From positions 124,001-188,000 of the forward strand of contig NZ_JAEKMI010000003.1 of NCBI RefSeq assembly GCF_020217485.1: a DNA stretch of 64,000 bases. Reading direction: 5' to 3'. The notes under the pieces are model-generated. The model ran no database searches, was not told where the DNA came from, and saw only the letters and a program-made list of their open reading frames with translations. Within the stretch, counting starts at the first letter, position 1. Each line of letters starts with the position of its first letter. Shown one piece after another: positions 53,082-64,000 of this stretch. The position numbers were made by a program, and so were the translations under genes. The DNA comes from Mycobacterium sp. WUMAC-067 (GTDB lineage Bacteria > Actinomycetota > Actinomycetes > Mycobacteriales > Mycobacteriaceae).

Positions 53082-53772
53082 CTTTCTCACCCGCTTCGAG
53101 CAGGGCGCGCCGATCGGAGTGGAAGTACGTGTAGCCGGTGGTCAGGGCGCACACGACCGTGGCCACCACCAGCATCCACGTGCCGTTGACGAACAGGCTG
53201 ATGAAGCCGCCGACGGTTGCGCCCACCACGAAGCTGGCGAACAGCAGAAAATAGCCCAGCCATTCCGCCGCCGTCCCACCGGCGATGTGGCGTTCGATGC
53301 CCTGGCCCATCTTGACCAGCGTCCCGGTCACGTAGCTGAGCGAGACCGACACCTCGCCGTCCTTGACGAACGATGTGTTCAGGGCCCCAATGCCGAAGGC
53401 CACCAACATGATCGGCGCGAAATCGAGCAGATTCTCTTCCCAGCCCTCGTCGATCACGTCCACCATGGTGGCCGCCGCCAGGCTGAACGTCGTCAGCACC
53501 GTCGGCCCGTGCGGGTGCGCCACCCAGAAATGCCGCCGGCACACCGAGGCGATCACGACGCCGGAGACAAAGCACACGATCAACACGCCCGCCGTCACCG
53601 ACAGCAACACGTCGCCGCGGAAATACCCGAGCATGGCCCGCTGGGCGTTGCCCGTCATGAACGTCACGAAGTAGCCGGCGGAATGGGTGAAGGCCGTCGC
53701 TCCCAGGATCCCCGCCAGCACCGCCAGCACCCATGACAACCGTGACTCGCTGTTGTTGATCTCGTTCGGCAC
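53068..53772 (-). CDS. DUF1275 (YoaK) family membrane protein
   Basis: A 234-residue protein with about six membrane segments, for example WVLAVLAGILGATAFTHSAGYF, TFMTGNAQRAMLG and WMLVVATVVCALTTGY. The THSAGYFVTFMTGN motif is the DUF1275 hallmark. The function of the family is unknown. GTG 53772 is the start. It occupies the position of Rv0128, which I cannot confirm as the same family. A 53-bp tandem repeat fills its upstream region. Confidence 0.85.
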   Translation of the reverse strand: MPNEINNSESRLSWVLAVLAGILGATAFTHSAGYFVTFMTGNAQRAMLGYFRGDVLLSVTAGVLIVCFVSGVVIASVCRRHFWVAHPHGPTVLTTFSLAAATMVDVIDEGWEENLLDFAPIMLVAFGIGALNTSFVKDGEVSVSLSYVTGTLVKMGQGIERHIAGGTAAEWLGYFLLFASFVVGATVGGFISLFVNGTWMLVVATVVCALTTGYTYFHSDRRALLEAGEKEHRQ

Positions 53773-53813
53773 ACCGACATGGTTCCAGACGGCAGCACTG
53801 CGCGCAGCGCGGA

Positions 53814-53921
53814 GCAGATGGCGGCGACCCGCTGCGCCCGGCTACGCCGCGCTTGCGATCGCCGCTACGCAGATGGCGGCGACCCGCTGCGCCCGGCTAC
53901 GCCGCGCTTGCGATCGCCGCT
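53814..53921. repeat. Perfect 53-bp tandem duplication (MIRU/VNTR-like)
   Basis: Two identical 53-bp units at 53814-53866 and 53869-53921, separated by AC (period 55 bp). Each unit has GCGGCGA near its start and TCGCCGC near its end, which can pair. The second unit ends on the first base of the mak stop codon. Almost the whole region upstream of the DUF1275 gene consists of the repeat. Confidence 0.9.
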
Positions 53922-55261
53922 CAGACGCCGGTCAGGCGCGCGATGGAGCGCAACGGGATCGGCAGCCAGCCGGGCCGGTGTCGCGCCTCGTAGCCGGCCT
54001 CGTACACGGCCTTGTCCAGCTCGTAGGCCGCCAGCAACTGCGCCGAATCGCGGGGGTCGATCCCGGAAGCCGCCGCGTAGCCGTCGCAGAACGCGGTGCG
54101 GTTGCGATCGACCCATTCGCGGGCCCGGGCCGCCAACTGCTTGTCGTCGGCCTGGTCCACCAACGGCCCGTAGGCGGCGTACTCGAATGACCGCAGGACG
54201 CCGGCCACGTCGCGCAGCGGCGAATCGGGCGCGCGGCGCTCCTCAAGCGGCTGCCCCGGTTCGCCCTCGAAGTCGATGAGCAACCAGCTCTCCGGGGTGC
54301 GCAGCACCTGGCCCAGGTGCAGGTCGCCGTGGATGCGCTGCACGGTGATCGTCTCGGCTTCCAGCTTGCCGAATCGCTCGTCGATGGTCGCCGCCCACTT
54401 CCCGAGCTCGGGAACCAGGGCGACGGTCGACGACAGCCGCGCCAGCACGTTCTCCACCGGGAAGACCCCCTGCGCGGTGCCGAGGGTCTCCGCCAGGGTG
54501 GCGTGCACCGATGCCACGGCTTCGCCGAGGCGGAAGGACTCGCCGGCGAAGTCGCCGCCGACCTCGTACGCGTACAGATCGGCCTCGGCGAACAGGTCGC
54601 GCACGCTGGCGCTGGCCATCGCCCAGCCTTCCGCGGCGTTGGCGGCGAACTCGGTCACCATGCCCAGCGGCCACGTCTCGTCGCCGGGGCCCGTCATCTC
54701 GTAGGTGCCCAGCAGCCGGGCGACGTGCGGGTTGCCCGCGCGGCCCAGCACGCGGTTGAGCTCGATGTCGGGGTTGATGCCGCTGCTGACGCGGCGGAAC
54801 ACCTTGAAGATCGCGTCCCGGTCGAAGATGACGCTCGTGTTGGACTGCTCGGCGTCGGACACGTGCGCCATCGCCTCCAGCGGCAGCTCGACGTCGGGCT
54901 CCTTGGCGAATCTCACCTCGACGCCCGAGGCGCCGCGCACGGCCGACGAGTCGAGGAGGGACAGCAGGAACTGCGGCGCCTCGGCGTCGTACATCGCGTC
55001 GAAACCGGTCCGGTCGTCGGCGGCGCCGATGGTGGCGACGTTGCTGTACTCGGAGACCGGGCCGGCATCCCACTGCACGATCACCTGGTAGCGGTCGCGA
55101 GAACCGTCGGCGTAGGAGGCGTCGACGAGAACAAGGTCAAGGTCGTCGCGCAGCGGTACGACAACGCTCGGCTCGGCGCCGGACAGTTCGCGGTTGCGCC
55201 CGGCGTACCAACGTTGCTGTGGAAGCCACTCGGACCAGGGCAATTTCTCCGGGGAAGTCAT
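53921..55261 (-). CDS. mak: Maltokinase Mak
   Basis: A 446-residue kinase phosphorylating maltose to maltose-1-phosphate with ATP for GlgE-dependent glucan synthesis. The catalytic loop [14 protein letters not shown] and the metal motif [16 protein letters not shown] lie at about residues 305-340, as in M. tuberculosis Mak (Rv0127). Start ATG 55261 with GAGGAG upstream is preferred over 55318, which would overlap treS. It is the second gene of the treS-mak operon. Confidence 0.96.
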   Translation of the reverse strand: MTSPEKLPWSEWLPQQRWYAGRNRELSGAEPSVVVPLRDDLDLVLVDASYADGSRDRYQVIVQWDAGPVSEYSNVATIGAADDRTGFDAMYDAEAPQFLLSLLDSSAVRGASGVEVRFAKEPDVELPLEAMAHVSDAEQSNTSVIFDRDAIFKVFRRVSSGINPDIELNRVLGRAGNPHVARLLGTYEMTGPGDETWPLGMVTEFAANAAEGWAMASASVRDLFAEADLYAYEVGGDFAGESFRLGEAVASVHATLAETLGTAQGVFPVENVLARLSSTVALVPELGKWAATIDERFGKLEAETITVQRIHGDLHLGQVLRTPESWLLIDFEGEPGQPLEERRAPDSPLRDVAGVLRSFEYAAYGPLVDQADDKQLAARAREWVDRNRTAFCDGYAAASGIDPRDSAQLLAAYELDKAVYEAGYEARHRPGWLPIPLRSIARLTGV

Positions 55262-55310
55262 GGGCGCCGCTCCTCTTTCTTGCCTGGATTGACGCCGGCG
55301 CGAGTGATCG

Positions 55311-57092
<1,782 letters not shown>

Positions 57093-57213
57093 CAAATCCA
57101 CGATGCCACGGGTACCCGAGGCGCGACATTCGGAATCACGCCCACACGTCGGTGACGAATCACGCCCGGTGGCAAACGAATTGGCCACCGGGCGGATCTT
57201 GTCGCCGGGTATG

Positions 57214-58275
57214 TCAGGCCGGCGGCCCCTCCGCCAGCGTGATGTTCGCGGTGCGGTCGGCGCCGTCGGTGGAGCGGTAATGCACCGCGATCGTGTCCCC
57301 GGGGTGGTGCGGGACGAGCACCTCGGTCATGGACGTCGCCCCGGTGATCGCGACGTTGTCGACGCCGGTGATGACGTCGCCGGCGGCGATCCCGGCGGCC
57401 CCGGCGGGACCGGCGTTGACCACGCGCTGCACCCGGGCGCCGTTGCCGTTGTTGTCCATCACGCCCAGCCCCAGGAATGCGGTGGGGCCGATGTGCACGG
57501 TGTTGGAGCCGGCGCCGGACCTGATCTGGTTGGCGACGCCCATCGCGCGGCCGATGGGAATGGCGAAGCCCTGCCCGCCGGACATCTTGTAGCTGTCGGT
57601 GGCGGCGGTGTCGACGCCGATCACCTGCCCGGCGTTGTTCACCATGGGCCCACCGGAGTCGCCCGGCCTGATCGGCGCGTCGGCCTGGATCAGGCCGCCC
57701 AGGTTCTCCTGCGCACCGGTCAGCGTGTCGGTCGCCGAGACGCTCTGGTTGAGCGCGACGACCTTGCCGGTGACCGCGCTGGGCGTTCCGCCCTGGCCGC
57801 CGGCGTTCCCCAGCGCGACGATCGGCTGGCCCACCGTGGCCTCGCCACCGATCGCGGCGGTCGGAAGCCCGGCCGCGCCGCGAAGCTGCAGCACCGCGAT
57901 GTCTTGCGTCCGGTCGTAGCCGACCACGTCGACCGCATACGTCTGCCCGTTGCCGACGTCGAAGGCGCTGATGTCGGTGGCCCCCGAGATCACGTGGTTG
58001 TTGGTCAGCACGACGCCGTTCGGGTCGATCACGATGCCGGTGCCGGCACCGACCGCGTTGTTGTAGCCGAACTTGGTGTCGATGTTGACCACCTGAGGCC
58101 CCACCTGACCGACCATCGCCGACGGGTCCAGCGGTAGGGCGGGCGGCGACGCCGTCGCCGGCGCTGCGGCTATTCCGAGGCCGATACCGGCGTCCAGACC
58201 GAGGAAGAGTGCGACCACGGCCAGCACTCTGACGACCCTTGACCCCCAGACCGAGCGGCGGTGCGATTTGCCCAT
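57214..58275 (-). CDS. pepA: Secreted serine protease PepA (HtrA-like)
   Basis: A 353-residue exported trypsin-like protease with a C-terminal PDZ domain. A signal/anchor helix spans residues 12-35. The catalytic triad is His94 (TNNHVIS), Asp125 (DRTQDIAVL) and Ser207 (GDSGGP). The PDZ domain covers about 255-345. It is the Rv0125 antigen (part of vaccine M72 as Mtb32A). ATG 58275 has AGGAGGG upstream. A CACAATTTTGTG near-palindrome lies at 58337-58348. Confidence 0.96.
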   Translation of the reverse strand: MGKSHRRSVWGSRVVRVLAVVALFLGLDAGIGLGIAAAPATASPPALPLDPSAMVGQVGPQVVNIDTKFGYNNAVGAGTGIVIDPNGVVLTNNHVISGATDISAFDVGNGQTYAVDVVGYDRTQDIAVLQLRGAAGLPTAAIGGEATVGQPIVALGNAGGQGGTPSAVTGKVVALNQSVSATDTLTGAQENLGGLIQADAPIRPGDSGGPMVNNAGQVIGVDTAATDSYKMSGGQGFAIPIGRAMGVANQIRSGAGSNTVHIGPTAFLGLGVMDNNGNGARVQRVVNAGPAGAAGIAAGDVITGVDNVAITGATSMTEVLVPHHPGDTIAVHYRSTDGADRTANITLAEGPPA

Positions 58276-58439
58276 CGGTGTCACCCTCCTGCTTCGCCGT
58301 AACCAACAAACTGTCCCAGCCTCAGGCTCCGGGCGGCACAATTTTGTGTACATAACCGTAATGCAGGTAACTATGCGCGGCATGTGCCAGGTTCTCGCGG
58401 CCGCTGCTCTCACGCGCTGTGCGCACCTAAGCTGACGCG

Positions 58440-58865
58440 GTGGGCGAATTCGACCCCCGGGCCAGGTTCACCGAGTCCCCGGTGGCGCGGTTGGGCACCG
58501 TCACGCGGGGCGGAGAACCGCACCTGGTGCCGGTGGTCTTCGCGGTCGACGCCGACCCCGCGGGCGGCCAGGAGGTGGTGTACACCGCGGTCGACGCGAA
58601 ACCGAAAACGACGCGGCGGCTGCGCCGGCTGGCCAATATCGACGCCAACCCCCGGGTGAGCCTGCTGGTGGACCACTACTGCGACGATTGGACGCGGTTA
58701 TGGTGGGTTCGGGTCGACGGGGTCGCCACCATCCACCACGACGGCCAGGTCCTGGAGTTCGGGCGCCGGCTGCTGCGCGCGAAATACCCTCAGTACCAAT
58801 CGGTTTCGCTGGACGGTCCGGTCATCGCCGTCGCCGTGCAGCGGTGGTCCAGCTGGCACCACTGA
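58440..58865 (+). CDS. F420-dependent oxidoreductase, FDOR-B family (Rv0121c-like)
   Basis: A 141-residue split-barrel flavin/deazaflavin protein. It shows [47 protein letters not shown] and the [11 protein letters not shown] segment, the TIGR03668-type FDOR pattern that binds F420. The substrate is unknown. GTG 58440 is the start. It lies between pepA (divergent) and fusA2. Confidence 0.85.
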   Translation: MGEFDPRARFTESPVARLGTVTRGGEPHLVPVVFAVDADPAGGQEVVYTAVDAKPKTTRRLRRLANIDANPRVSLLVDHYCDDWTRLWWVRVDGVATIHHDGQVLEFGRRLLRAKYPQYQSVSLDGPVIAVAVQRWSSWHH

Positions 58866-58985
58866 TCAGCAGCGCACGCGATCTGGCCGGACGGTCTTGT
58901 GGTCGACGGAAGTTGGGTGAATGGTAGCTAGATAGGTGCTAGCTAGGTCAGCGACGGCGCGCCCCGGGCAACCTGGAGGAAAGTC

Positions 58986-61157
58986 ATGGCGGACAAGACA
59001 AATACTTCCCAAGGTGCGGGGAGCGCTCCTACCGCCACCGGTCCGGGCGAGATTCGCAACGTGGTTCTGGTGGGACCGTCGGGGGGCGGCAAAACCACCC
59101 TCGTCGAAGCGCTGTTGGTCGCCGCCGGCGTGTTGACCCGCAGCGGCTCGGTGGCCGACGGCAGCACGGTCTGCGACTACGACGAGGCCGAGATTCGGCA
59201 GCAACGGTCGGTCGGCGTCGCCGTGGCGTCCCTGTCGCACGACGGCGTGAAGGTCAACCTGGTCGACACGCCCGGCTACTTGGACTTCGTCGGGGAACTG
59301 CGGGCCGGGTTGCGCGCCGCCGATTGCGCGCTGTTCGTGATCGCGGCCAACGAGGGCGTCGACGAGCCCACCAAGTCGCTGTGGCAGGAATGCAACCAGG
59401 TCGGCATGCCCCGCGCCGTGGTCATCACCAAGCTCGACCACACCCGCGCGAACTATCAGGAGGCGCTGGCCGCGGCGCAGAATGCGTTCGGCGACAAGGT
59501 GTTACCGCTTTACCTGCCGACCGGGCTGCCCTCCTGCCACGGCCTGATCGGTCTGCTGTCGCAGGCGCGCTACGAGTACGCCGACGGCAAGCGAGCCGTG
59601 CAGGCACCGGACCCGGCGGACGCCGAGCGGATCGAGGAAGCGCGCGGCGCCCTGATCGAAGGGATCATCGAGGAGTCCGAGGACGAGTCGCTGATGGAGC
59701 GGTATCTGGGCGGTGAGTCCATCGACGAATCCGTCCTCATCGCCGACTTGGAGCGGGCCGTCGCCCGGGGGTCGTTCTTCCCGGTGATCCCGGTCTGCAG
59801 CACCACCGGCGTGGGCACGTACGAGTTGCTGGAGGTCGCCACCCGCGGATTCCCGTCGCCGATGGAACACCCGCTGCCGGAGGTCTTTACGCAAGTCGGA
59901 GCGCCGCGCACCGGCCTGACGTGCGACACGGACGCGCCGTTGCTCGCGGAGGTGGTGAAGACGACGTCGGACCCCTACGTGGGCAGGGTCAGCCTGGTCC
60001 GGGTGTTCTCCGGGACCATCAGGCCCGACACGACGATTCATGTGTCGGGCCATTTTTCGTCGTTCTTCGGCACCAGTCCCGAAGGGAGTCAAGGCAATAG
60101 CCACGCGCACCCCGATCACGACGAGGACGAGCGCGTCGGCGTGCTGTCCTTCCCGCTGGGCAAGCAGCAGCGCCCGGCCACGGCCGTGGTGGCCGGTGAC
60201 ATCTGCGCGATCGGCAAGCTGAGCCGCGCCGAGACGGGCGACACCCTTTCGGACAAGTCGGAGCCGCTGGTGCTGAAGCCCTGGACCATGCCCGAGCCCC
60301 TGCTGCCGGTCGCGATCGCGGCCCACGCCAAGACCGACGAGGACAAGCTGTCGGTGGGGCTGGGCCGGTTGGCCGCCGAGGACCCGACACTGCGGATCGA
60401 GCAGAACCAGGAGACCCACCAGGTGGTGCTGTGGTGCATGGGCGAGTCCCACGCCGGTGTGGTCCTCGACGCGCTGGCCAATCGGTACGGCGTCACCGTG
60501 GACACCGTGGAATTGCGCATCCCGCTGCGAGAGACCTTCGGCGGCAAGGCGAAAGGCCATGGCCGCCACGTCAAGCAGTCCGGCGGGCACGGCCAGTACG
60601 CGGTGTGCGACATCGAGGTGGAGCCGCTGCCGGAGGGCTCGGGATTCGAGTTCGTGGACAAGGTGGTCGGCGGGGCGGTGCCGCGGCAGTTCATTCCGAG
60701 CGTGGAGAAAGGTGTGCGCGCCCAGATGGAGAAGGGGGTGCATGCGGGCTACCCGGTGGTCGATATCCGCGTCACCCTGCTCGACGGCAAGGCGCACAGC
60801 GTCGATTCGTCCGACTTCGCGTTCCAGATGGCCGGCTCGCTGGCGCTGCGGGAGGCCGCGGCCGCGACGAAGGTGGCGCTGCTCGAGCCCATCGACGAGA
60901 TCTCGGTGCTGGTGCCCGACGATTTTGTCGGCGCGGTGATGGGCGATCTGTCCAGCCGGCGCGGCCGGGTCCTCGGCTCCGACACCGCGGGCAACGAACG
61001 CACCGTGGTCAAGGCCGAGGTGCCCCAGGTGGAACTGTCCCGCTACGCCATCGACCTGCGATCACTGGCGCACGGCGCCGCCTCGTTCACCCGGTCGTTC
61101 GCCCGCTACGAGCCCATGCCGGAATCCGCCGCGGCCCGGGTGAACGCCGGCGTCTGA
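58986..61157 (+). CDS. fusA2: Elongation factor G-like protein FusA2
   Basis: A 723-residue EF-G paralog. G1 GPSGGGKTT is near residues 31-39, G3 VDTPGYLDF and G4 TKLDH follow, then domain II with VSLVRVFSGTIRPDT, and domains IV-V with GKAKGHGRHVKQSGGHGQYAVCDIEVEP. It carries an insertion of about 25 residues (His/Asp-rich) in domain II. It is the second EF-G of mycobacteria (Rv0120c), presumed a specialised translation factor. AGGA precedes the ATG. Confidence 0.95.
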   Translation: MADKTNTSQGAGSAPTATGPGEIRNVVLVGPSGGGKTTLVEALLVAAGVLTRSGSVADGSTVCDYDEAEIRQQRSVGVAVASLSHDGVKVNLVDTPGYLDFVGELRAGLRAADCALFVIAANEGVDEPTKSLWQECNQVGMPRAVVITKLDHTRANYQEALAAAQNAFGDKVLPLYLPTGLPSCHGLIGLLSQARYEYADGKRAVQAPDPADAERIEEARGALIEGIIEESEDESLMERYLGGESIDESVLIADLERAVARGSFFPVIPVCSTTGVGTYELLEVATRGFPSPMEHPLPEVFTQVGAPRTGLTCDTDAPLLAEVVKTTSDPYVGRVSLVRVFSGTIRPDTTIHVSGHFSSFFGTSPEGSQGNSHAHPDHDEDERVGVLSFPLGKQQRPATAVVAGDICAIGKLSRAETGDTLSDKSEPLVLKPWTMPEPLLPVAIAAHAKTDEDKLSVGLGRLAAEDPTLRIEQNQETHQVVLWCMGESHAGVVLDALANRYGVTVDTVELRIPLRETFGGKAKGHGRHVKQSGGHGQYAVCDIEVEPLPEGSGFEFVDKVVGGAVPRQFIPSVEKGVRAQMEKGVHAGYPVVDIRVTLLDGKAHSVDSSDFAFQMAGSLALREAAAATKVALLEPIDEISVLVPDDFVGAVMGDLSSRRGRVLGSDTAGNERTVVKAEVPQVELSRYAIDLRSLAHGAASFTRSFARYEPMPESAAARVNAGV

Positions 61158-61162
61158 GCGGT

Positions 61163-62749
61163 TCAGGCCCCGCGACCGAACTGTGCGGTGACGGCCCGCC
61201 GGTCCAGCGAGCCCTTGGCGGTGTGCGGCAACTCCGCCGCCTGCTGGAAGTCGGCCGGAACCTCGAAGGGCGCCAACCGGTCACGGCAGAACGACGCCAA
61301 CTCGTCGGCCGTCGGCGCGGCCGATCCGCGGGGGACGATCACCGCGGCCACGGTCTCGCCGTACAGCGTGTCCGGCCTGCCGAACACGGCCACCTCGAGG
61401 ACGTCGGGGTGGCTGGCCAGCACCGCCTCGACCCGCTCCGGGGAGATCTTCTCCCCGCCCCGGTTGATGAGTTCCTTGATGCGGCCGCGGATCACGAGGT
61501 CGCCGGCCGGCGACAGGGTGCCCAGATCGCCGGTGTGCAACCACCCGCGCGTGAAGTTGGCGTCGGTGATCGACGGGTCGCCCAGGTAGCCCCGCACCAC
61601 GGTGGGGCCGTGCAGCCAGACCTCGCCGACCGTCTCGGCGGGCAGCGACTGACCGTCGGGCCCGACGATACGGATTTGCGGCCCGGTCGAGCGGCCGACG
61701 AGACCCGGTGTGGCGCCAGGGTTTTCGCTGTGCCCGGCGCCTTCGACGGCCGTGGTGGCCACTTGGTGGGTCGCCTCGGTCATCCCGAATGCGCACACCA
61801 CCGGGGCCGAGAACGTGTCCTGCAAGGCCTGCGCCGTCTCGGCGGTCAGCGGCGCGCTGCAGCTGCGGATGAACCGCAGGGCGCCGGCGCCGGCGGGTCC
61901 CTCGGTTCGGTCGCGTTCCAGCAGGATCTGATGGATCGTCGGGACCGCCGTGTACCAGGTGGCCCTGACGGCCTCGATGTCGTCCCAGAACGTGTGCGCC
62001 GAGAAGCGTCCACCCGCGGGCAGCAACACCGATCCCCCGGACGCCAGGGTGGCCAGCAGCGCGGCGAGCAGACCGTGCCCGTGGTAGAGGGGCATCACCG
62101 CGACCGTCGAATCCCGTTCCCCCAGGGCGTATCCGGCGACGATGGCCGTGACCGAGCCGGCGATGTTGTCGCGCGTCCAGGGAACCATCTTGGGCATGCC
62201 GGTGGTGCCGCCGGTGAACATGATCATGGCGTCGTCGTCGCGCAGGCCCTGCGGCGTCGAAACGTCGCGCTCGGGTGCGGCGCGGACGTCCAGGCTGATG
62301 GCCGGCGCGGCGTCGTCGGGTCTGACGCGCACCGCGATGGGCCAGGCCGGCGGTCCTGCCTCGCCGGGGTCCCCGAGTCGGTCGATGAGCACCGCCCGCG
62401 CGCCCACCGCCTCGCTCCGGGCGCGCTGCTCGCTGTCCGGCAGGGCCGGATCGAGCGGAACCACAACGAGATCCGCCCGCGACGCCGCCAGCAGCCCGAC
62501 GACGAATTCGGCGTTGCTGCCGGCGCGCAGCGCGACCCGGTCACCCGCCGCCAGGCCCGCGGCCTTCAGCTGTGCGGCCAGATCGTCGACCAGCCGGGTC
62601 AGGTCGCGGTAGCTGACCGGTCTGCGCTCGGCGGTGACGACCAGCGCGCACGCCTGCGGCGCCCGCCGCGCCGCCGCGGCGACCAGGTCGGCGATGCGCG
62701 GGCCCGCAGCCCCCGTGACCTCACCGCCGGTTGTCGAATCGGACCCCAT
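61163..62749 (-). CDS. fadD7: Acyl-CoA synthetase FadD7
   Basis: A 528-residue AMP-forming acyl-CoA ligase. The ATP motif FTGGTTGMPKMVP is near residues 172-184, ATHQV and GWLHTGDLG follow, and LINRGGEKISPERVEAVL sits before the C-terminal lysine in HTAKGSLDRRA. It activates a carboxylic acid; given its oxcA neighbour, oxalate or a short acid is a reasonable guess, as for Rv0119. ATG 62749 has GGAGC upstream. Confidence 0.92.
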   Translation of the reverse strand: MGSDSTTGGEVTGAAGPRIADLVAAAARRAPQACALVVTAERRPVSYRDLTRLVDDLAAQLKAAGLAAGDRVALRAGSNAEFVVGLLAASRADLVVVPLDPALPDSEQRARSEAVGARAVLIDRLGDPGEAGPPAWPIAVRVRPDDAAPAISLDVRAAPERDVSTPQGLRDDDAMIMFTGGTTGMPKMVPWTRDNIAGSVTAIVAGYALGERDSTVAVMPLYHGHGLLAALLATLASGGSVLLPAGGRFSAHTFWDDIEAVRATWYTAVPTIHQILLERDRTEGPAGAGALRFIRSCSAPLTAETAQALQDTFSAPVVCAFGMTEATHQVATTAVEGAGHSENPGATPGLVGRSTGPQIRIVGPDGQSLPAETVGEVWLHGPTVVRGYLGDPSITDANFTRGWLHTGDLGTLSPAGDLVIRGRIKELINRGGEKISPERVEAVLASHPDVLEVAVFGRPDTLYGETVAAVIVPRGSAAPTADELASFCRDRLAPFEVPADFQQAAELPHTAKGSLDRRAVTAQFGRGA

Positions 62750-63003
62750 CGCCGCGCTCCTTCCCCACTTCTGCCGTCCTCTTCCCGTCGAGGCCACCCT
62801 GCCCGGCGGCCTTCTCACCCGTCCAATACCGATTCGCTCACGACCGATAACCGTGGGCTATCGAACAGCAATAGCGGCCGGCTGAGCTGCGGCGATAGAC
62901 GACGTCAATCGTCGGATAGCGTCTTCGACTTGGACACGTGCCGGGCGCCGGGGCCACAGTGATGGCTAGGCCAGTCCGCCCGCCCGCACCCGAGGAGTCG
63001 CAC
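62750..63003. promoter_or_regulatory. fadD7-oxcA divergent region
   Basis: The 254-bp region between the two divergent genes contains CGATA (62845-62849), 9 bp, TATCG (62859-62863), and several nearby GATAG/CTATC words around 62870-62925. A shared operator for fadD7 and oxcA is possible. No certain promoter hexamers were found. Confidence 0.35.
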
Positions 63004-64000
63004 ATGTCCACCGTTTCGGCGTCGGGAAGCGACGCGCCGGGATCGACCCGCGTGGTCGACGGCTTTCATCTCGTGGTGGAGGCGCTGAAGGCCAACGACA
63101 TCGAGAACCTCTACGGCCTCGTCGGCATCCCGATCACCGACCTGGCCCGGACCGCGCAGGCGTCGGGCATGCGCTACATCGGCTTTCGGCAGGAGGCCTC
63201 GGCCGGCAACGCCGCCGCGGCCGCCGGATTCCTGACCCGCCGCCCCGGGGTGTGCCTCACGACGTCCGGGCCCGGCTTCCTCAACGCTTTGCCCGCGCTG
63301 GCGAACGCCACGACGAACTGCTTCCCGATGATCCAGATCTCCGGCTCGAGCAATCGCGCGCTGGTGGATCTGCAGCGCGGCGACTACCAGGATCTCGACC
63401 AGCTCAGCGCCGCAAGGCCGTTCGCGAAGGCGGCTTACCGGATCAACCGGATCGAGGACATCGGTCGCGGCGTCGCGCGCGCCATTCGCACCGCGGTCTC
63501 CGGGCGTCCCGGCGGTGTCTACCTGGATATCCCCGGCGACGTCCTGGGCCAGGCGCTTCAGGCCTCGTCCGCCGCCGGGACGATTTGGCGGGTCGTCGAC
63601 CCCGCGCCCCGTCAGCTGCCGGCGCCCGACGCGGTGGATCGCGCACTGGGGCTGCTGGCCCAGGCGCGACGGCCGCTGATCGTGCTCGGTAAGGGCGCGG
63701 CATACGCCCAGGCGGACAACGAGATTCGACGGTTCGTCGAGGCCACCGGGATTCCGTTCCTGCCGATGTCCATGGCCAAGGGTCTGTTGCCGGATTCCCA
63801 CCCGCAGTCCGCGGCGACCGCGCGGTCGCTGGCGATCGCCCGCGCCGACGCCGTCCTGCTGATCGGCGCCCGGTTGAATTGGCTTCTGGGCCACGGGGAG
63901 TCGCCGCAATGGTCCGCAGACACCAAATTCGCGCAGGTCGACATCGAGCCGACCGAATTCGACAGCAACCAGCCGATCTCCGCGCCGCTGGTCGGCGACA
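63004..64000 (+). CDS. oxcA: Oxalyl-CoA decarboxylase OxcA (5' part)
   Basis: The first 332 residues of a ThDP-dependent decarboxylase; the gene continues beyond the right edge. The N-terminal ThDP (PYR) domain has IGFRQEASAGNAAAAAGF, with the catalytic Glu64, and LTTSGPGFLNALPALANA. The central TPP_enzyme_M domain is entered at about residue 210. It decarboxylates oxalyl-CoA to formyl-CoA and corresponds to Rv0118c. It is divergent from fadD7, which may make oxalyl-CoA for it. Confidence 0.93.
   Translation, partial: MSTVSASGSDAPGSTRVVDGFHLVVEALKANDIENLYGLVGIPITDLARTAQASGMRYIGFRQEASAGNAAAAAGFLTRRPGVCLTTSGPGFLNALPALANATTNCFPMIQISGSSNRALVDLQRGDYQDLDQLSAARPFAKAAYRINRIEDIGRGVARAIRTAVSGRPGGVYLDIPGDVLGQALQASSAAGTIWRVVDPAPRQLPAPDAVDRALGLLAQARRPLIVLGKGAAYAQADNEIRRFVEATGIPFLPMSMAKGLLPDSHPQSAATARSLAIARADAVLLIGARLNWLLGHGESPQWSADTKFAQVDIEPTEFDSNQPISAPLVGD

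Noticed and set aside
60431..62962. An 843-codon open frame on the plus strand over fusA2 and fadD7.
   Set aside because: It lies in the wrong frame for fusA2 and antisense to fadD7; its composition is typical of GC-rich shadow frames and it has no recognisable domain.

Overview
This 64 kb window is high-GC chromosomal DNA from a slow-growing Mycobacterium, most like the M. avium complex. The antigen 85C gene (fbpC, with a Pro-Ala-Gln repeat tail), the trehalose synthase/maltokinase pair and the tyrosine phosphatase ptbB all read as mycobacterial. Recalled from memory and not checked by alignment, the gene order from about 10.5 kb to the right edge follows M. tuberculosis Rv0158 to Rv0118c, read backwards. 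The PE/PPE-type genes of that interval (PE1, PE2, PE_PGRS2) are missing, and several extra gene blocks are inserted. No rRNA, tRNA, CRISPR array, prophage or intact insertion sequence was seen.

Layout. (1) 0-6.3 kb: a catabolic-looking module. A minus operon (acyl-CoA dehydrogenase, F420-type LLM oxidoreductase, TesB thioesterase) diverges from a plus operon (SRPBCC protein, SMP-30 lactonase-like protein, second thioesterase, TetR). A duplicated 28-bp promoter-like motif sits ahead of the plus genes, and a pair of 61-bp repeats closes the module at both ends. (2) 6.3-11.2 kb: FAD-linked oxidase, short-chain dehydrogenase, DapB-like dehydrogenase, alpha/beta hydrolase and a TetR. (3) 11.3-17.2 kb: pntAa-pntAb-pntB transhydrogenase, a DUF1348 protein, fadE2 and ptbB. 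(4) 17.3-30 kb: SDR, aldehyde dehydrogenase, an LCP cell-wall ligase, two tandem SAM methyltransferases, TetR, pirin, dps, an AlkA-like glycosylase, NTF2-like proteins, a DUF427 protein, and a two-gene operon under a KstR-type box. (5) 30-34 kb: msrA, cyp138 with a divergent TetR, a molbindin and ephF. (6) 34-42 kb: an insertion relative to M. tuberculosis with a sulfotransferase, a TetR-DUF1214 pair, an LLM/SRPBCC/desaturase/ferredoxin-reductase cluster and a FabR/DesT-like regulator. (7) 42-48 kb: GNAT, fgd2, a stress island (hemerythrin, manganese catalase, GAF-ANTAR protein), fadE1 and htdZ. (8) 48-53.9 kb: small stress-type proteins, a phosphodiesterase, a MarR-ABC transporter operon, fbpC and a DUF1275 membrane protein. 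(9) 53.9-64 kb: mak-treS, pepA, an F420 oxidoreductase-like gene, fusA2, fadD7 and the start of oxcA.

How the parts work together. Lipid handling dominates: four acyl-CoA dehydrogenases or ligases, two thioesterases, a hydratase, a desaturase with its electron donor, antigen 85C and the F420-dependent hydroxymycolate dehydrogenase Fgd2. Trehalose/maltose metabolism (TreS, Mak) feeds glucan synthesis and is next to the mycolyltransferase that uses trehalose mycolates. Dps, hemerythrin and manganese catalase each carry a SigF-type promoter, two of them perfect and one with a single mismatch, which suggests one coordinated stress regulon spread over 20 kb.

I found no single clearly novel machine. 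The best leads are the module at 0-6.3 kb with its duplicated promoter motif, the FabR/DesT-like desaturase control region, the SigF trio, the KstR-type box at 30.03 kb, and three families of intergenic repeats.
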